From NCBI GenBank assembly GCA_016935115.1, contig JAFGRN010000021.1, positions 1-39,837 on the forward strand: a stretch of 39,837 nt of DNA, written 5' to 3'. Positions 1 through 7,976 of this stretch are shown here, piece by piece. Origin of the DNA: Candidatus Omnitrophota bacterium (GTDB lineage Bacteria > Omnitrophota > Gorgyraeia > 2-01-FULL-45-10). The position numbers and the translations under genes are program-made. Under the pieces are notes generated by a model. That model saw only the letters and a program-made list of their open reading frames with translations, searched no databases and was not told where the DNA came from. The stretch's first letter is position 1. The number at the start of each line of letters is the position of its first letter.

Positions 1-2
1 CG

Positions 3-53
3 CTAAAATTTCGATGGTAAAGCCTGTATCGCCTATAGGTATCGAAATTTTAG
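3..53. repeat. 13-bp inverted repeat at the left edge
   Basis: Positions 3-15 and 41-53 are perfect reverse complements (CTAAAATTTCGAT on the left) around a 25-nt loop that itself holds the palindrome CCTATAGG at 32-39. No T-run follows on either strand, so it is not an obvious terminator. It lies at the window edge, so it may be one end of a larger element that continues outside. Confidence 0.5.
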
Positions 54-140
54 AGATTCGCTCCAGCAAGGTGCCAAAAGTTCTGCCGCCTTAAGTAACA
101 AAAGAAACCCCATGCGATATTTTTGCTTTAGAGAGAGTGG

Positions 141-373
141 CGGGTATCTTTCGGCATGCAGGGAAAGTGTTACCTTGCGATCCACCTGGAGCGACTGTAG
201 TGAAAATGCGATACCTTGGGGCGATATACCAGGACAAGGAAACTGCTCAATAGTTTATGTGTATGCAGGTTCATTGGCCATCGCATTTTCACCACAGCCC
301 CGCCATGGCGGGGCGGCAAGCGGAAGGTGGGCGCAAGGTAACATACTTCACCCCCTATGCCGAAAGATACCCG
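141..373. repeat. 233-nt imperfect long hairpin / inverted repeat
   Basis: Several nested complementary blocks are visible. Positions 141-157 pair perfectly with 357-373, 168-179 with 332-343, 182-187 with 325-330, and 195-212 with 280-297 with one G-T type mismatch. Smaller stems lie inside the top loop (CCTTG/CAAGG and AAACT/AGTTT), and a side palindrome CCCCGCCATGGCGGGG lies at 299-314. The ordered pairing suggests a structured RNA or a decayed MITE-like element. No convincing protein is encoded. The rest of 1-495 holds only this element, the edge repeat and the short motif at 433-468. Confidence 0.6.
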
Positions 374-432
374 GTGCGAACGAGGGATATTTTCAGTGCG
401 AACTATAACGAGGATTATGGCTTATAGGAATG

Positions 433-468
433 GGGTGTCCCTAAATGGACCGTCCCCTTAGGACTCGG
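433..468. repeat. Short dispersed motif (related to 10416-10463)
   Basis: Read on the minus strand this stretch contains TCCTAAGGGGACGGTCCAT. Its first part, TCCTAAGGGGAC(A)GGTC, is nearly identical to the start of the tandem units at about 10409. It sits just downstream of the hemW-like stop codon. Such short GC-rich motifs are often remnants of REP/RAYT-type elements, but no RAYT gene is present. Confidence 0.4.
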
Positions 469-495
469 ACTGAAGACCAAAAAATCCCGACGCTT

Positions 496-1620
496 CTACA
501 GCAGCGTGCTGGAAACAGTATCGCAGAAGAGGAATCCTTTGCGTTTTAGCTGGATTCCTGATGAGGTGTTATTCTCTTTTTTATACCTTATGAGGCCTTT
601 TTCGAGGAGACCGGGAATAGCTCTCTTCTCAAGCTCCTGAAGGTCATAATCGGTCTTTTCTTTGAACCACGCGAAGTCGATACCGTCCCTCGTCCTGATC
701 TTGACGGCGGCAGTCTCCTTCGCCCGCCTCTCAGGAGAGAGCTTCTCGCTCGAATCCGCGAGCACCTGGCCCTTATCGAATCGCCTGACATACTCCTCCA
801 CGCCCGCGACATTGCGCGACCGGACGCCGCCTACATACGACACAGCCGACGCTCCGAGGCCGATATACGGATTATTCTCCCAGTAACTTAAATTATGTTT
901 GCATTCGAAGCCCTCGCGGGCAAAATTTGATATTTCATACTGCTTGAATCCGCGGAGCGACAGGATATCTATGGCCGTTTCATACATGGCGGCCGCAATA
1001 TCATCATCGAGCGGAGTAATGCTCTTATTCTGGAGGGCTTTAAATAGTGGCGTATCTTTTTCATAGGTAAGCGCGTAGCAGGAGACGTGCTGTACCGGCA
1101 GTTTCACCGCCTGGTCCAGCTCATTCTTCCATCGATCCTGCTTTTCATCCCACACTCCGAATATGAGATCTATGCTGATATTGGAGAATCCTCTCTTCGA
1201 GGCCAGGATCACCGACTCGGCGGCCTTTCGCGCGTTATGGATCCTGCCCAGCCTCTTTAACTTCGTATCCTCCAGCGATTGGACGCCGATACTGAGGCGA
1301 TTGACGCCGTAGCCCAGAAGAAGTTTTATCCGCTCGTCATCTAGGCTCTCCGGATTGGCCTCGACGGTAAATTCGGCTCCGGCGCGGAGTTTCGGACTCA
1401 ATGCTTTCAGAAGCCGCGCTAAAAGCTCCGGCGCAAGCGCGCTCGGAGTACCGCCTCCGATATATACCGTAGAAAAATCCTCTTCAATCGCCTCTATCTG
1501 CCGCATAATCACATCTATATATGAAGCGGCAGCCCTGGGTTCATAGATCACGCTGAAGAAATCGCAGTAGAGGCACTTGCGCCTGCAGAAAGGTATGTGT
1601 ATGTAGAGAGAAATGCTCAT
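496..1620 (-). CDS. hemW: HemW-like radical SAM protein (coproporphyrinogen III oxidase-like)
   Basis: This is a 374-residue radical SAM enzyme of the HemN/HemW family. The N-terminus carries the 4Fe-4S motif CRRKCLYC (C12, C16, C19) preceded by YIHIPFC, followed by the SAM-binding GGGTPSAL. The length and the lack of a longer HemN-type N-terminus favour HemW, which binds heme and is thought to act in heme insertion or trafficking, over a true oxygen-independent coproporphyrinogen oxidase. The ATG is preceded by CAGGAACC, a plausible ribosome site. The gene lies downstream of the MscS-like gene, separated by a strong hairpin only 18 nt before the start codon. No other heme biosynthesis gene is in the window, which also fits HemW. 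Confidence is high for the family, moderate for the exact role. Confidence 0.88.
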   Translation of the reverse strand: MSISLYIHIPFCRRKCLYCDFFSVIYEPRAAASYIDVIMRQIEAIEEDFSTVYIGGGTPSALAPELLARLLKALSPKLRAGAEFTVEANPESLDDERIKLLLGYGVNRLSIGVQSLEDTKLKRLGRIHNARKAAESVILASKRGFSNISIDLIFGVWDEKQDRWKNELDQAVKLPVQHVSCYALTYEKDTPLFKALQNKSITPLDDDIAAAMYETAIDILSLRGFKQYEISNFAREGFECKHNLSYWENNPYIGLGASAVSYVGGVRSRNVAGVEEYVRRFDKGQVLADSSEKLSPERRAKETAAVKIRTRDGIDFAWFKEKTDYDLQELEKRAIPGLLEKGLIRYKKENNTSSGIQLKRKGFLFCDTVSSTLL

Positions 1621-1637
1621 TGGTTCCTGTAAATAAA

Positions 1638-1667
1638 GGGGGCGCCGTTTTCAGCGCCCCCTTTTTT
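1638..1667. terminator. Bidirectional rho-independent terminator / leader hairpin
   Basis: GGGGGCGC at 1638-1645 pairs with GCGCCCCC at 1654-1661 around an 8-nt loop. On the plus strand TTTTTT follows at once; on the minus strand the run is TTTATTT. It ends the MscS-like transcript but sits directly in front of the hemW ribosome site, so hemW needs readthrough or a promoter inside the upstream gene. Confidence 0.75.
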
Positions 1668-1688
1668 AATTAACCTGTTATATCAGGA

Positions 1689-2363
1689 TTATTTATTCGC
1701 CTTATTGATCACGTCCTGCATGAACTTGGCGGCAATATCTTTACAGCCAAGGCCGAAAGCGATCGCTATCGCCAGGCCTATGGATATCAGTATGATGTTC
1801 ACCGCGAGCACCAGAAGAGCGGTCGCCACCTTAAGCTGCTCTATGGCGATTATTACCGTGAATACCACAAGCACTATCTGCGCGATCTGTCCGAGCAGCT
1901 TGGCCGTCTTAATACCGGCATTAGCGGCTGCGGTACGTATGATCGTGGCGACAAAATTCGCCAGGAACGAGCCCAGGATAAGAACGAATACCGCCGCAAG
2001 TATATTCGGCACGTATTCCGCAAACCTGGATATAAGATCCGATGCCATCTTGAGATTAAGCGCATCCAGCGTAGTGGCTATCGCTACGAGGATAATGAGC
2101 CAGTAGACTATACCGCCGATAAGCTCGGAGAGGGATAATCTTACATCACCCTGCGCCAGCACATTGGCAATACCGGCTTTTTCGCTCGCCATGTCCAGGC
2201 GGACAGCCTTTAGGACTCTCACCACAATAGCTTCGATAAGCTTGGCCAGCAGCCAACCTACTACCAGTATGACGATAGCTCCCACTATGGCCGGGATATA
2301 ACTCCATATCTTAATGGCCATGGCTTTAATGGGATCCATCACCACCACATTCAAACTCTCCAT
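1689..2363 (-). CDS. Small MscS-like / TM-helix repeat membrane protein
   Basis: A 224-residue inner-membrane protein with about four to five hydrophobic segments. Two similar halves are visible, one starting YIPAIVGAIVILVVGW and the other YVPNILAAVFVLILGS. This is the pattern of the conserved TM-helix domain often annotated with mechanosensitive channel proteins. Near the C-terminus AFGLGCKDIAAKF resembles the Gly/Ala-rich pore helix of MscS, but the large cytosolic beta domain of MscS is missing. A passive channel or membrane-tension role is an inference. The ATG has a strong ribosome site (GGGAGG, 6 nt away), and a possible promoter lies at 2442-2469. The gene is followed by the terminator at 1638-1667, so it is probably a single-gene unit. 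Confidence 0.75.
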   Translation of the reverse strand: MESLNVVVMDPIKAMAIKIWSYIPAIVGAIVILVVGWLLAKLIEAIVVRVLKAVRLDMASEKAGIANVLAQGDVRLSLSELIGGIVYWLIILVAIATTLDALNLKMASDLISRFAEYVPNILAAVFVLILGSFLANFVATIIRTAAANAGIKTAKLLGQIAQIVLVVFTVIIAIEQLKVATALLVLAVNIILISIGLAIAIAFGLGCKDIAAKFMQDVINKANK

Positions 2364-2441
2364 GCAGCACCTCCCTTTTTATCCCGGTTTAATCCTCTAT
2401 ATTATGATCTATGTGAGGATAAAAACCAGGGTATTGGTAAT

Positions 2442-2469
2442 ATTCTACCATATAATCCCATTTTTGCAA
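2442..2469 (-). promoter_or_regulatory. Possible sigma70-type promoter for the MscS-like gene
   Basis: On the minus strand TTGCAA (2464-2469) is followed after 16 nt by TAGAAT (2442-2447). The hexamers match consensus at 4/6 and 5/6. They lie between the end of nrdJ and the start of the MscS-like gene. Confidence 0.4.
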
Positions 2470-2491
2470 GGGGTGGGCAAACTTTTTATCC

Positions 2492-4822
2492 TTAACCGCA
2501 CTTTGAGTAGCCGCATGAATTACAGACCATGCAACCTTCAACATGCCATAGGGCGCTTCCGCAATCCGGGCAGACCCCAACTATATCGCCTTTCTTGCCG
2601 TTGCCGGATTTCCTGGCGCCGGCGGATGGCGATGCCTGGTCTTCTATGGCTACTTTGGTCTTTTCGAGGACACTTACCAGGCCCTTGGCTTTCTCGGCGC
2701 CGCGCAGCCTTCGCTCGAGCACACGCGCGATAGCGTCGGAACACGAGAATATCCTGCCGCCCTTTTCCCAGCTGGGCGACGGGCAGCGTATACCGCGAAT
2801 CTGCTCTATGATAGCTGTAGCCTCTATCCCGCTGCGCAGAGCGAGCGATACGAGCCTCCCCAGCGCCTCGAGCTGGCTCATGGCGCATCCGCCGGCCTTG
2901 CCCATCGACATGAAGACCTCAAAAGGCAGGCCTTTTTCGTCCACATTGATGGTGACATAGAGATTACCGCAACCAGTGGCTATCTTTGTAGTAGTGCCAA
3001 CAGTGACATTCGGGCGCGGCCTTGGTATGATCTTTACCGGCACAGCCTCTTTCAGCTCCGCATCTTCCTTAACAGCGCCTTTCTCATCGGAAGGCTTGCT
3101 CAATACCTGCTCGGCCCTGGAATTATCGCGGTAGATTGTAACGCCCTTGCATCCGGTTTCGTAAGCAAGCATATATATCTTGCGGACATCTTCAGTGGTG
3201 GCCTCCTGCGGAAGATTGACCGTCTTCGAAACCGCGTTATTCGTATATTTCTGGAATGCCGCCTGCATCTTTATGTGCCAATCGGCCGATATATCATGCG
3301 CTGTCACAAAGAGCTTCTGTACATCCTCCGGCACCTCAGGTATCCCGTGAGCGCTGCCTTTCTGCGCTATCAGGTTCATCAATTCGGGCTTATAGAAGTC
3401 TCCCTTTTCGGCTACTTCCCTGAAGTAAGGATGGACCTCCACCATCTTCACATTATCCATGATATTTCTGATATACGAGATGGCGAATATCGGCTCTATG
3501 CCGCTGGAACAGTTGGCGATAATAGAAATCGTTCCGGTCGGAGCTATTGTAGTGAGCGTGGCATTCCTTAACGGTTTCGCGCCTTTCGTATTATAAATGC
3601 TTCCCTTATAATTGGGGAATGCCCCTCTCTCCCTTGCCAGTTCCTGGCTCGCGGCTTTAGCGCGTTCGAACACAAACTTCATCAATTTTTCCGCAAGTTG
3701 TATCGCGTCCCCGGAATTGTAACTGACCCCCAGCATAAACAGCATATCGGCAAAACCCATGACTCCGAGCCCGATCTTACGATTCGACTTCGTCGTCTCA
3801 TCTATCCTTTTAAGGGGATAGGCATTCATATCTATCACATTGTCAAGAAAGTGAACCGCTTTCTCCACTGTATCGCCGAGCTTGTTCCAGTCTATGGATC
3901 CCGCATTCACCATGTTGGCGAGATTTATTGAGCCGAGGTTACAGCTCTCATACGGCAGAAGCGGCTGCTCGCCGCAGGGATTCGTAGATTCTATCTGGCC
4001 GGCTTTCGGGGTAGGATTATCGCGGTTCATCCTGTCGATAAATATTATACCGGGCTCGCCGTTCTTCCATGCCATCTTTATTATAAGGTCCCATACCTCT
4101 TTGGCATTATATTTTCCAACGGGTTTCTTCGTTCGCGGGTCTATAAGGTCGTATTCTTCATTTTTTAGCGCTTTGTTAATGAAGTCTTCGGTAACGGCAA
4201 CGGAGATATTGAAATTAGTGATCTCTTTATCATTCTCCTTGCAGGTGATAAACTCGAGGATATCCGGATGGTCCACCCTCAGGATGCCCATATTGGCGCC
4301 GCGTCGGGTGCCGCCCTGTTTCACGGCCTGGGTAGCCGCGTTGAAGACCTTCATAAAGGAGACCGGGCCGCTCGATATTCCGCCCGTAGATCTTACCGGA
4401 AAGTTCTTGCCCCGCAGACGCGAAAAACTGAAACCTGTGCCGCCACCCGATTTATGTATGAGTGCCGTATCCTTTATCGTCTCGAATATCGACTCCATTG
4501 AATCGTCTATTGACAGGACAAAACAAGCGGATAACTGCTGGAGTTCGCGCCCCGCATTCATCAATGTGGGAGAATTGGGCAAAAAGTCGAGATTTGCCAT
4601 CATTCCAAAAAACTCGCTTTCCGTCTTTGCAATGTCCTGGGCCGAGGCTCCGTATTTCGCGTCAGCCGACGCTATGTTCTTAGCTACCCGCCTGAAGAGG
4701 TCCTCCGGAGTCTCCAGCGGCTTTCCGTCATCATCTTTTTTAAGGTACCTTTTTTCGAGAACTTTCATCGCGTTCTCGGACAACTTCACGTTCGCTCCCG
4801 ATCTCTTTGCCATCTCTTCCAT
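2492..4822 (-). CDS. nrdJ: Class II (adenosylcobalamin-dependent) ribonucleoside reductase
   Basis: A 776-residue vitamin B12-dependent ribonucleotide reductase that reduces ribonucleotides to deoxyribonucleotides without oxygen or a small subunit. The redox cysteine C100 lies in LSACFVL. N281, C283 and E285 in NPCGE form the radical site, and the partner cysteine C294 lies 11 residues after C283, as in characterised NrdJ enzymes. The C-terminus ends in a cysteine-rich tail, CPDCG then CMVCNSCGYSKCG, which is the zinc/thiol tail that regenerates the active site. No N-terminal ATP-cone is apparent, so overall activity regulation by dATP is probably absent. GGGAGG precedes the ATG; a second in-frame ATG three codons later is possible. 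NrdR-like boxes and a promoter lie upstream. Confidence 0.95.
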   Translation of the reverse strand: MEEMAKRSGANVKLSENAMKVLEKRYLKKDDDGKPLETPEDLFRRVAKNIASADAKYGASAQDIAKTESEFFGMMANLDFLPNSPTLMNAGRELQQLSACFVLSIDDSMESIFETIKDTALIHKSGGGTGFSFSRLRGKNFPVRSTGGISSGPVSFMKVFNAATQAVKQGGTRRGANMGILRVDHPDILEFITCKENDKEITNFNISVAVTEDFINKALKNEEYDLIDPRTKKPVGKYNAKEVWDLIIKMAWKNGEPGIIFIDRMNRDNPTPKAGQIESTNPCGEQPLLPYESCNLGSINLANMVNAGSIDWNKLGDTVEKAVHFLDNVIDMNAYPLKRIDETTKSNRKIGLGVMGFADMLFMLGVSYNSGDAIQLAEKLMKFVFERAKAASQELARERGAFPNYKGSIYNTKGAKPLRNATLTTIAPTGTISIIANCSSGIEPIFAISYIRNIMDNVKMVEVHPYFREVAEKGDFYKPELMNLIAQKGSAHGIPEVPEDVQKLFVTAHDISADWHIKMQAAFQKYTNNAVSKTVNLPQEATTEDVRKIYMLAYETGCKGVTIYRDNSRAEQVLSKPSDEKGAVKEDAELKEAVPVKIIPRPRPNVTVGTTTKIATGCGNLYVTINVDEKGLPFEVFMSMGKAGGCAMSQLEALGRLVSLALRSGIEATAIIEQIRGIRCPSPSWEKGGRIFSCSDAIARVLERRLRGAEKAKGLVSVLEKTKVAIEDQASPSAGARKSGNGKKGDIVGVCPDCGSALWHVEGCMVCNSCGYSKCG

Positions 4823-4864
4823 TTCCCTCCCGAGTTCATGACCTTATTTAAAAAAACCGTTAGG

Positions 4865-4893
4865 ATGTTAACACGGGCATTAGTGGAAGTCAA
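4865..4893 (-). promoter_or_regulatory. Sigma70-type promoter of nrdJ
   Basis: On the minus strand TTGACT (4888-4893) and TAACAT (4865-4870) are separated by exactly 17 nt. Transcription would start near 4858, giving a leader of about 36 nt, too short for a cobalamin riboswitch. The rest of 4823-5004 holds the two NrdR-like boxes and no gene. Confidence 0.6.
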
Positions 4894-4899
4894 GAAAAA

Positions 4900-4915
4900 A
4901 CACTACAAATTGTGT
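4900..4915. promoter_or_regulatory. NrdR box 1 (proximal)
   Basis: ACACTACAAATTGTGT matches the known 16-bp NrdR consensus acaCwAtATaTwGtgt at 14 of 16 positions. It lies 7 bp upstream of the -35 hexamer of nrdJ. NrdR is the ATP/dATP-sensing repressor of ribonucleotide reductase genes; its own gene is not in this window. Confidence 0.65.
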
Positions 4916-4930
4916 AAATAAAATTTATGA

Positions 4931-4946
4931 ACGCTATTAGTAGTGT
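4931..4946. promoter_or_regulatory. NrdR box 2 (distal)
   Basis: ACGCTATTAGTAGTGT matches the NrdR consensus at about 12 of 16 positions. Its start is exactly 31 bp from box 1, three helical turns, which is the usual spacing of paired NrdR boxes. The spacing makes this weaker site credible. Confidence 0.55.
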
Positions 4947-5004
4947 TTTCCGTCGGAGATACTATCTGCGGTTATTGCTGTTAACGGCGGGCGCCGATAA
5001 CTTT

Positions 5005-5208
5005 TTATTTCTTCTCTTCTCTCTTTGCCGCGGCCTCATCTTTTATTTCGCTCAGTGCCGCTATCACGGATATCGCGCCGGCGAATATCATAATCGCGGG
5101 AATCATGCCTTTAAGGAGGATGACAAAATCGGACCACCAGTTCAGAAGTCCCACGATACCGGCCAGCATCACGATCGATCCAGCGACCACGCCTGCGTAT
5201 CTTCCCAT
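5005..5208 (-). CDS. Small two-helix membrane protein, unknown function
   Basis: A 67-residue protein with two hydrophobic stretches (about residues 6-24 and 30-52) and a charged tail ending in KREEKK. I do not recognise a family. It is likely real: the ATG is preceded by GGGAGGAG at good spacing, and a promoter with 17-bp spacing lies at 5234-5262. It stands alone between the glycosylation operon and nrdJ. The topology suggests a helical hairpin in the inner membrane with the basic tail in the cytosol. Nothing in the sequence gives a function. Confidence 0.65.
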   Translation of the reverse strand: MGRYAGVVAGSIVMLAGIVGLLNWWSDFVILLKGMIPAIMIFAGAISVIAALSEIKDEAAAKREEKK

Positions 5209-5233
5209 GCACTCCTCCCGGATTTATGTTGAA

Positions 5234-5262
5234 AGTATAACACAGAACCCGGCCCGCGGCAA
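5234..5262 (-). promoter_or_regulatory. Sigma70-type promoter of the small membrane protein
   Basis: On the minus strand TTGCCG (5257-5262) is followed after 17 nt by TATACT (5234-5239), which matches TATAAT at 5/6. The start codon is at 5208, giving a leader of roughly 20 nt that contains GGGAGGAG. Confidence 0.5.
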
Positions 5263-5278
5263 GTTTATTTGGTAATAC

Positions 5279-7144
5279 TCACCGCATCCACGGCACCTGC
5301 ATCCTGTTGATTGCCGTCTTTTTCAGTTCATCCATGCCAGGACCGCACAAATCCGCCGCTTTCTCATAACACTTTTTTGCCATAACGCGGTCCTTTAGCT
5401 TGAATACATATACATCACCCATGCGAATATAAGCGATCGCTACGGCCTCCGGTGAGCGGGTGATCATCCCGATCTTCTTATATATAGAAATGGCTTTCTC
5501 CGGATCACCCGTAACGCTGTACACGGTGGCAAGATTAATATAACCGTCGACATAGAACGGGTCGAGCTTCAGGGCCAGTTCAAACCGCTCTCTGGCGTCA
5601 TCATACCTCTTTAAGTTCGCATATGCCACTCCGAGGGAACTAAGGGCTTCGAGATTGTGAGGCCTTATCTTAAGGGCATCCGTGAGAATCCTCACGGCAT
5701 CCTCATTCCTTCCCAGCTGCAGATAACAGAATCCCAGGATGCTTTTCGGCGCGAAGAAGCTGTCGGACAGCGTTATTGACTTCTCGAGCGGTTTTATCGC
5801 CTCTTCGTAACGTTCCTGCGTCGAATATGCCACGCCCAGCGACATAAGCGCCCACGGATTGAGCGGATCTATCCTGAGCATCGATTCCGACAATGCCTCC
5901 GACGACTTCCAATCCTCATTACGCGCCATGGTCCTCGCGGAATAAAACAGTATAAGCATCGCCGCCAGGATGACGGAGGCCCTCCTGAATAGGACGCCCC
6001 GCCGCGGCGCATGCACCTGGGCGATCCTCTCCAGCAGGATAGCGACAAGGATATAGAAGCCCACGGACGGCAGGTACAGGAACCTCTCCGCCATAAGGGC
6101 CCTGAGCGGCACTATGTTCGATACAGGCAGGAGCGTTATAAAGAATATGCATATGGCGAAGGAGACGCGCCTGGATATCCTGAAGACAAAAGGCACCGCG
6201 GCCATAACGGCAATAAGAAAAAATATAGACAGCAATACTTTTGTTATTGTTATGGAATCGTATATCGTCGTTACGTAAAATGCGCATAGTTTGAAAGGAG
6301 CTATCAATAATTTGACATAATCCGCCATGACCACCGTCATGGTGAGAAATGTATGGTATGGGCTTCCTCCCCACCATCCTATCTGGCTTATCCTGTTTAT
6401 GACCAGGAATCTTATGATCACGAATAGCGCGGCCATCAGAAAATACGGAGCCAGCCTGGTCAACCTGCTCTTTATACTCTCCTTGCCGCCAAAATGAATA
6501 TCGTAAGCTAAAAGAAGTAGCGGCAGGCTGACAGCCATCTCTTTCGAGAAGAGCGCGGCAAAAAAGAACGCGAGCGAAAGCGCGGGAAGCGCCTTCCCGG
6601 TTTTACCGGAATTCAACGCATACGTTATGAATGCCAGAAGATAAAACAACAGGAACAGGATGCTTGAACGGCCGGATATCCACGAGACGACCTCTGTCTG
6701 CACCGGATGGCATACAAAGAATGCGCTTGCGAGAAACGCAACGAAGATATTGCCCAATATCAGCCGTAAAAGGATAAATAGCAGAATGGCATTTAATGCA
6801 TGGAGGAGAACATTTTCGAGATGATAACCGAATGTATTGAGCCGCCACAGATGATAATCGACCGCGTAAGATGCCGCGGTCACCGGCCGGTAGACATCAT
6901 GAGACAGTTCCGCGAAGGCTACAGCGGTCGGGCTGACAAAGAATGACGGTATGTTTGCAAGGCTCTTGATGTGGATATTCTTAACTATAAAATATCCATC
7001 ATCTGATATGAAACTTCCGCCGAGAGAATTGGAATAGATTATTACGGCAAGAAAGAAGAGGCAAATCCCGGCCTTTATTGTCCCAATCCCGCCCAGCGGC
7101 GGGGTGCGGAGCGCCTCTTTATCGGCTATCCAGGAATTCAGCAT
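5279..7144 (-). CDS. TMTC-like polytopic membrane protein with C-terminal TPRs
   Basis: A 621-residue protein. The first 400 or so residues hold about ten hydrophobic segments with an acidic SDDGYFI motif after the first membrane span (near residue 48), as in GT-C fold, lipid-linked sugar-dependent glycosyltransferases and the TMTC family. Residues about 410-600 form tetratricopeptide repeats (for example LNPWALMSLGVAYSTQERYE and RPHNLEALSSLGVAYANLKR). The donor and acceptor are unknown; protein O-glycosylation is one possibility by analogy with TMTC proteins. The ATG lies inside the end of the deacetylase gene (26-nt overlap), which suggests translational coupling and makes this the last gene of the glycosylation operon. 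Confidence 0.72.
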   Translation of the reverse strand: MLNSWIADKEALRTPPLGGIGTIKAGICLFFLAVIIYSNSLGGSFISDDGYFIVKNIHIKSLANIPSFFVSPTAVAFAELSHDVYRPVTAASYAVDYHLWRLNTFGYHLENVLLHALNAILLFILLRLILGNIFVAFLASAFFVCHPVQTEVVSWISGRSSILFLLFYLLAFITYALNSGKTGKALPALSLAFFFAALFSKEMAVSLPLLLLAYDIHFGGKESIKSRLTRLAPYFLMAALFVIIRFLVINRISQIGWWGGSPYHTFLTMTVVMADYVKLLIAPFKLCAFYVTTIYDSITITKVLLSIFFLIAVMAAVPFVFRISRRVSFAICIFFITLLPVSNIVPLRALMAERFLYLPSVGFYILVAILLERIAQVHAPRRGVLFRRASVILAAMLILFYSARTMARNEDWKSSEALSESMLRIDPLNPWALMSLGVAYSTQERYEEAIKPLEKSITLSDSFFAPKSILGFCYLQLGRNEDAVRILTDALKIRPHNLEALSSLGVAYANLKRYDDARERFELALKLDPFYVDGYINLATVYSVTGDPEKAISIYKKIGMITRSPEAVAIAYIRMGDVYVFKLKDRVMAKKCYEKAADLCGPGMDELKKTAINRMQVPWMR

Positions 7145-7976
7145 AACTTATAAGACCTATGTGTTTTTCATCCGCACGTTTTTTTACCCGCCGGCTCGTC
7201 AGGGCAAACAGCTCTTCCTCGCAATTTTTATGAAAGGTATACTTCTCCACCACTTCGGGCCCGATGAACCCGGGATGGCATACAAGTTCTGTGGTTCCTT
7301 CATTAAGGTTATCGATGATATTGAGCAGAACTTTCTCCGTAATGGCACCAGAATCGAGAAACCCCAGAAAGTGGCCTGGCGAGATCTTCCCCGAAGCCCC
7401 GATCATGCGGCCTGTCCTGCCTTCGAAATACGAAAGAACTGCGCGCTTGTATAATGTCCTGAATCCGGCTCTCCTGTAAGAGCGGTCGGCATGAGGATAC
7501 CTTACTGCCGAGATGCCGCGCTCCTTCGCGAGTTTGAGCAGGACTCCAAGAAGCGCCGGGATCATGTGTATATGTTCATGCGTAGAAAGGTTGGTAACCC
7601 TGATGCCTGTAGCTATAGCCTTATCCAGCTGCGCCCTCCATTCAAGATATACCTCATCGAGGCTTATTCCGCCTGAGATAAATCTCAGGATAAATCGGGC
7701 GTGCCCTTTATGGAAATTGCCGGCGGCATCCGTGAGGGAACGCACGCCGGAAGGGGATGATACGCATCTCGTTTCCGTGAGCGCGAGATGCGCTCCCGCC
7801 TCATCCAGCCCGATGTCCCGCGCGAGTCTCAACGCATCGTCAAACGCCTCTCCGCTCGGAAGGAAATTGACAGAGGTTACAATACCTTCTTCGAGGGAGC
7901 GTACTATCCCCTCGTTAACGCTCTTCGTCAGTCCGAAGTCGTCGGCGGCTACTATCAGCTGTTTCATCACATCCAT
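7119..7976 (-). CDS. ChbG/YdjC-family carbohydrate deacetylase (NaxD-like)
   Basis: A 285-residue polysaccharide-deacetylase-like enzyme. The metal site is visible as AADDFG (D12, D13), GAHL (H63) and HEHIHM (H133, H135, H137). YdjC-family enzymes remove acetyl groups from N-acetylated sugars: ChbG acts on chitooligosaccharides, while NaxD of Francisella and LgmC of Bordetella act on undecaprenyl-phosphate-linked amino sugars. The position between a DPM1-type GT2 and an ArnT-type GT39 favours the second role (inference). The start is uncertain. ATG at 7976 has little ribosome-site signal, whereas ATG at 7967 overlaps the GT2 stop as TGATG and has GGAT upstream; the shorter start may be right. 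Confidence 0.85.
   Translation of the reverse strand: MDVMKQLIVAADDFGLTKSVNEGIVRSLEEGIVTSVNFLPSGEAFDDALRLARDIGLDEAGAHLALTETRCVSSPSGVRSLTDAAGNFHKGHARFILRFISGGISLDEVYLEWRAQLDKAIATGIRVTNLSTHEHIHMIPALLGVLLKLAKERGISAVRYPHADRSYRRAGFRTLYKRAVLSYFEGRTGRMIGASGKISPGHFLGFLDSGAITEKVLLNIIDNLNEGTTELVCHPGFIGPEVVEKYTFHKNCEEELFALTSRRVKKRADEKHIGLISYAEFLDSR

Noticed and set aside
112-408. A 98-codon plus-strand open frame at the left edge.
   Set aside because: It runs through the long hairpin and its product has no signal, domain or convincing ribosome site.
3882-4841. A 319-codon plus-strand open frame opposite nrdJ.
   Set aside because: It is the antisense shadow of a strongly conserved enzyme, contains no recognisable domain and lacks its own ribosome site.
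4823-4930. Possible cobalamin riboswitch upstream of the B12-dependent nrdJ.
   Set aside because: The predicted leader is only about 36 nt and no B12-box is visible; the NrdR-like boxes explain the region better.
4980-5001. Ten-base-pair stem (GTTAACGGCG / CGCCGATAAC) followed by TTTTTATTT on the plus strand.
   Set aside because: The T-run is on the plus strand, where no gene ends, and the loop is only two bases; in the direction of transcription there is no T-tail.
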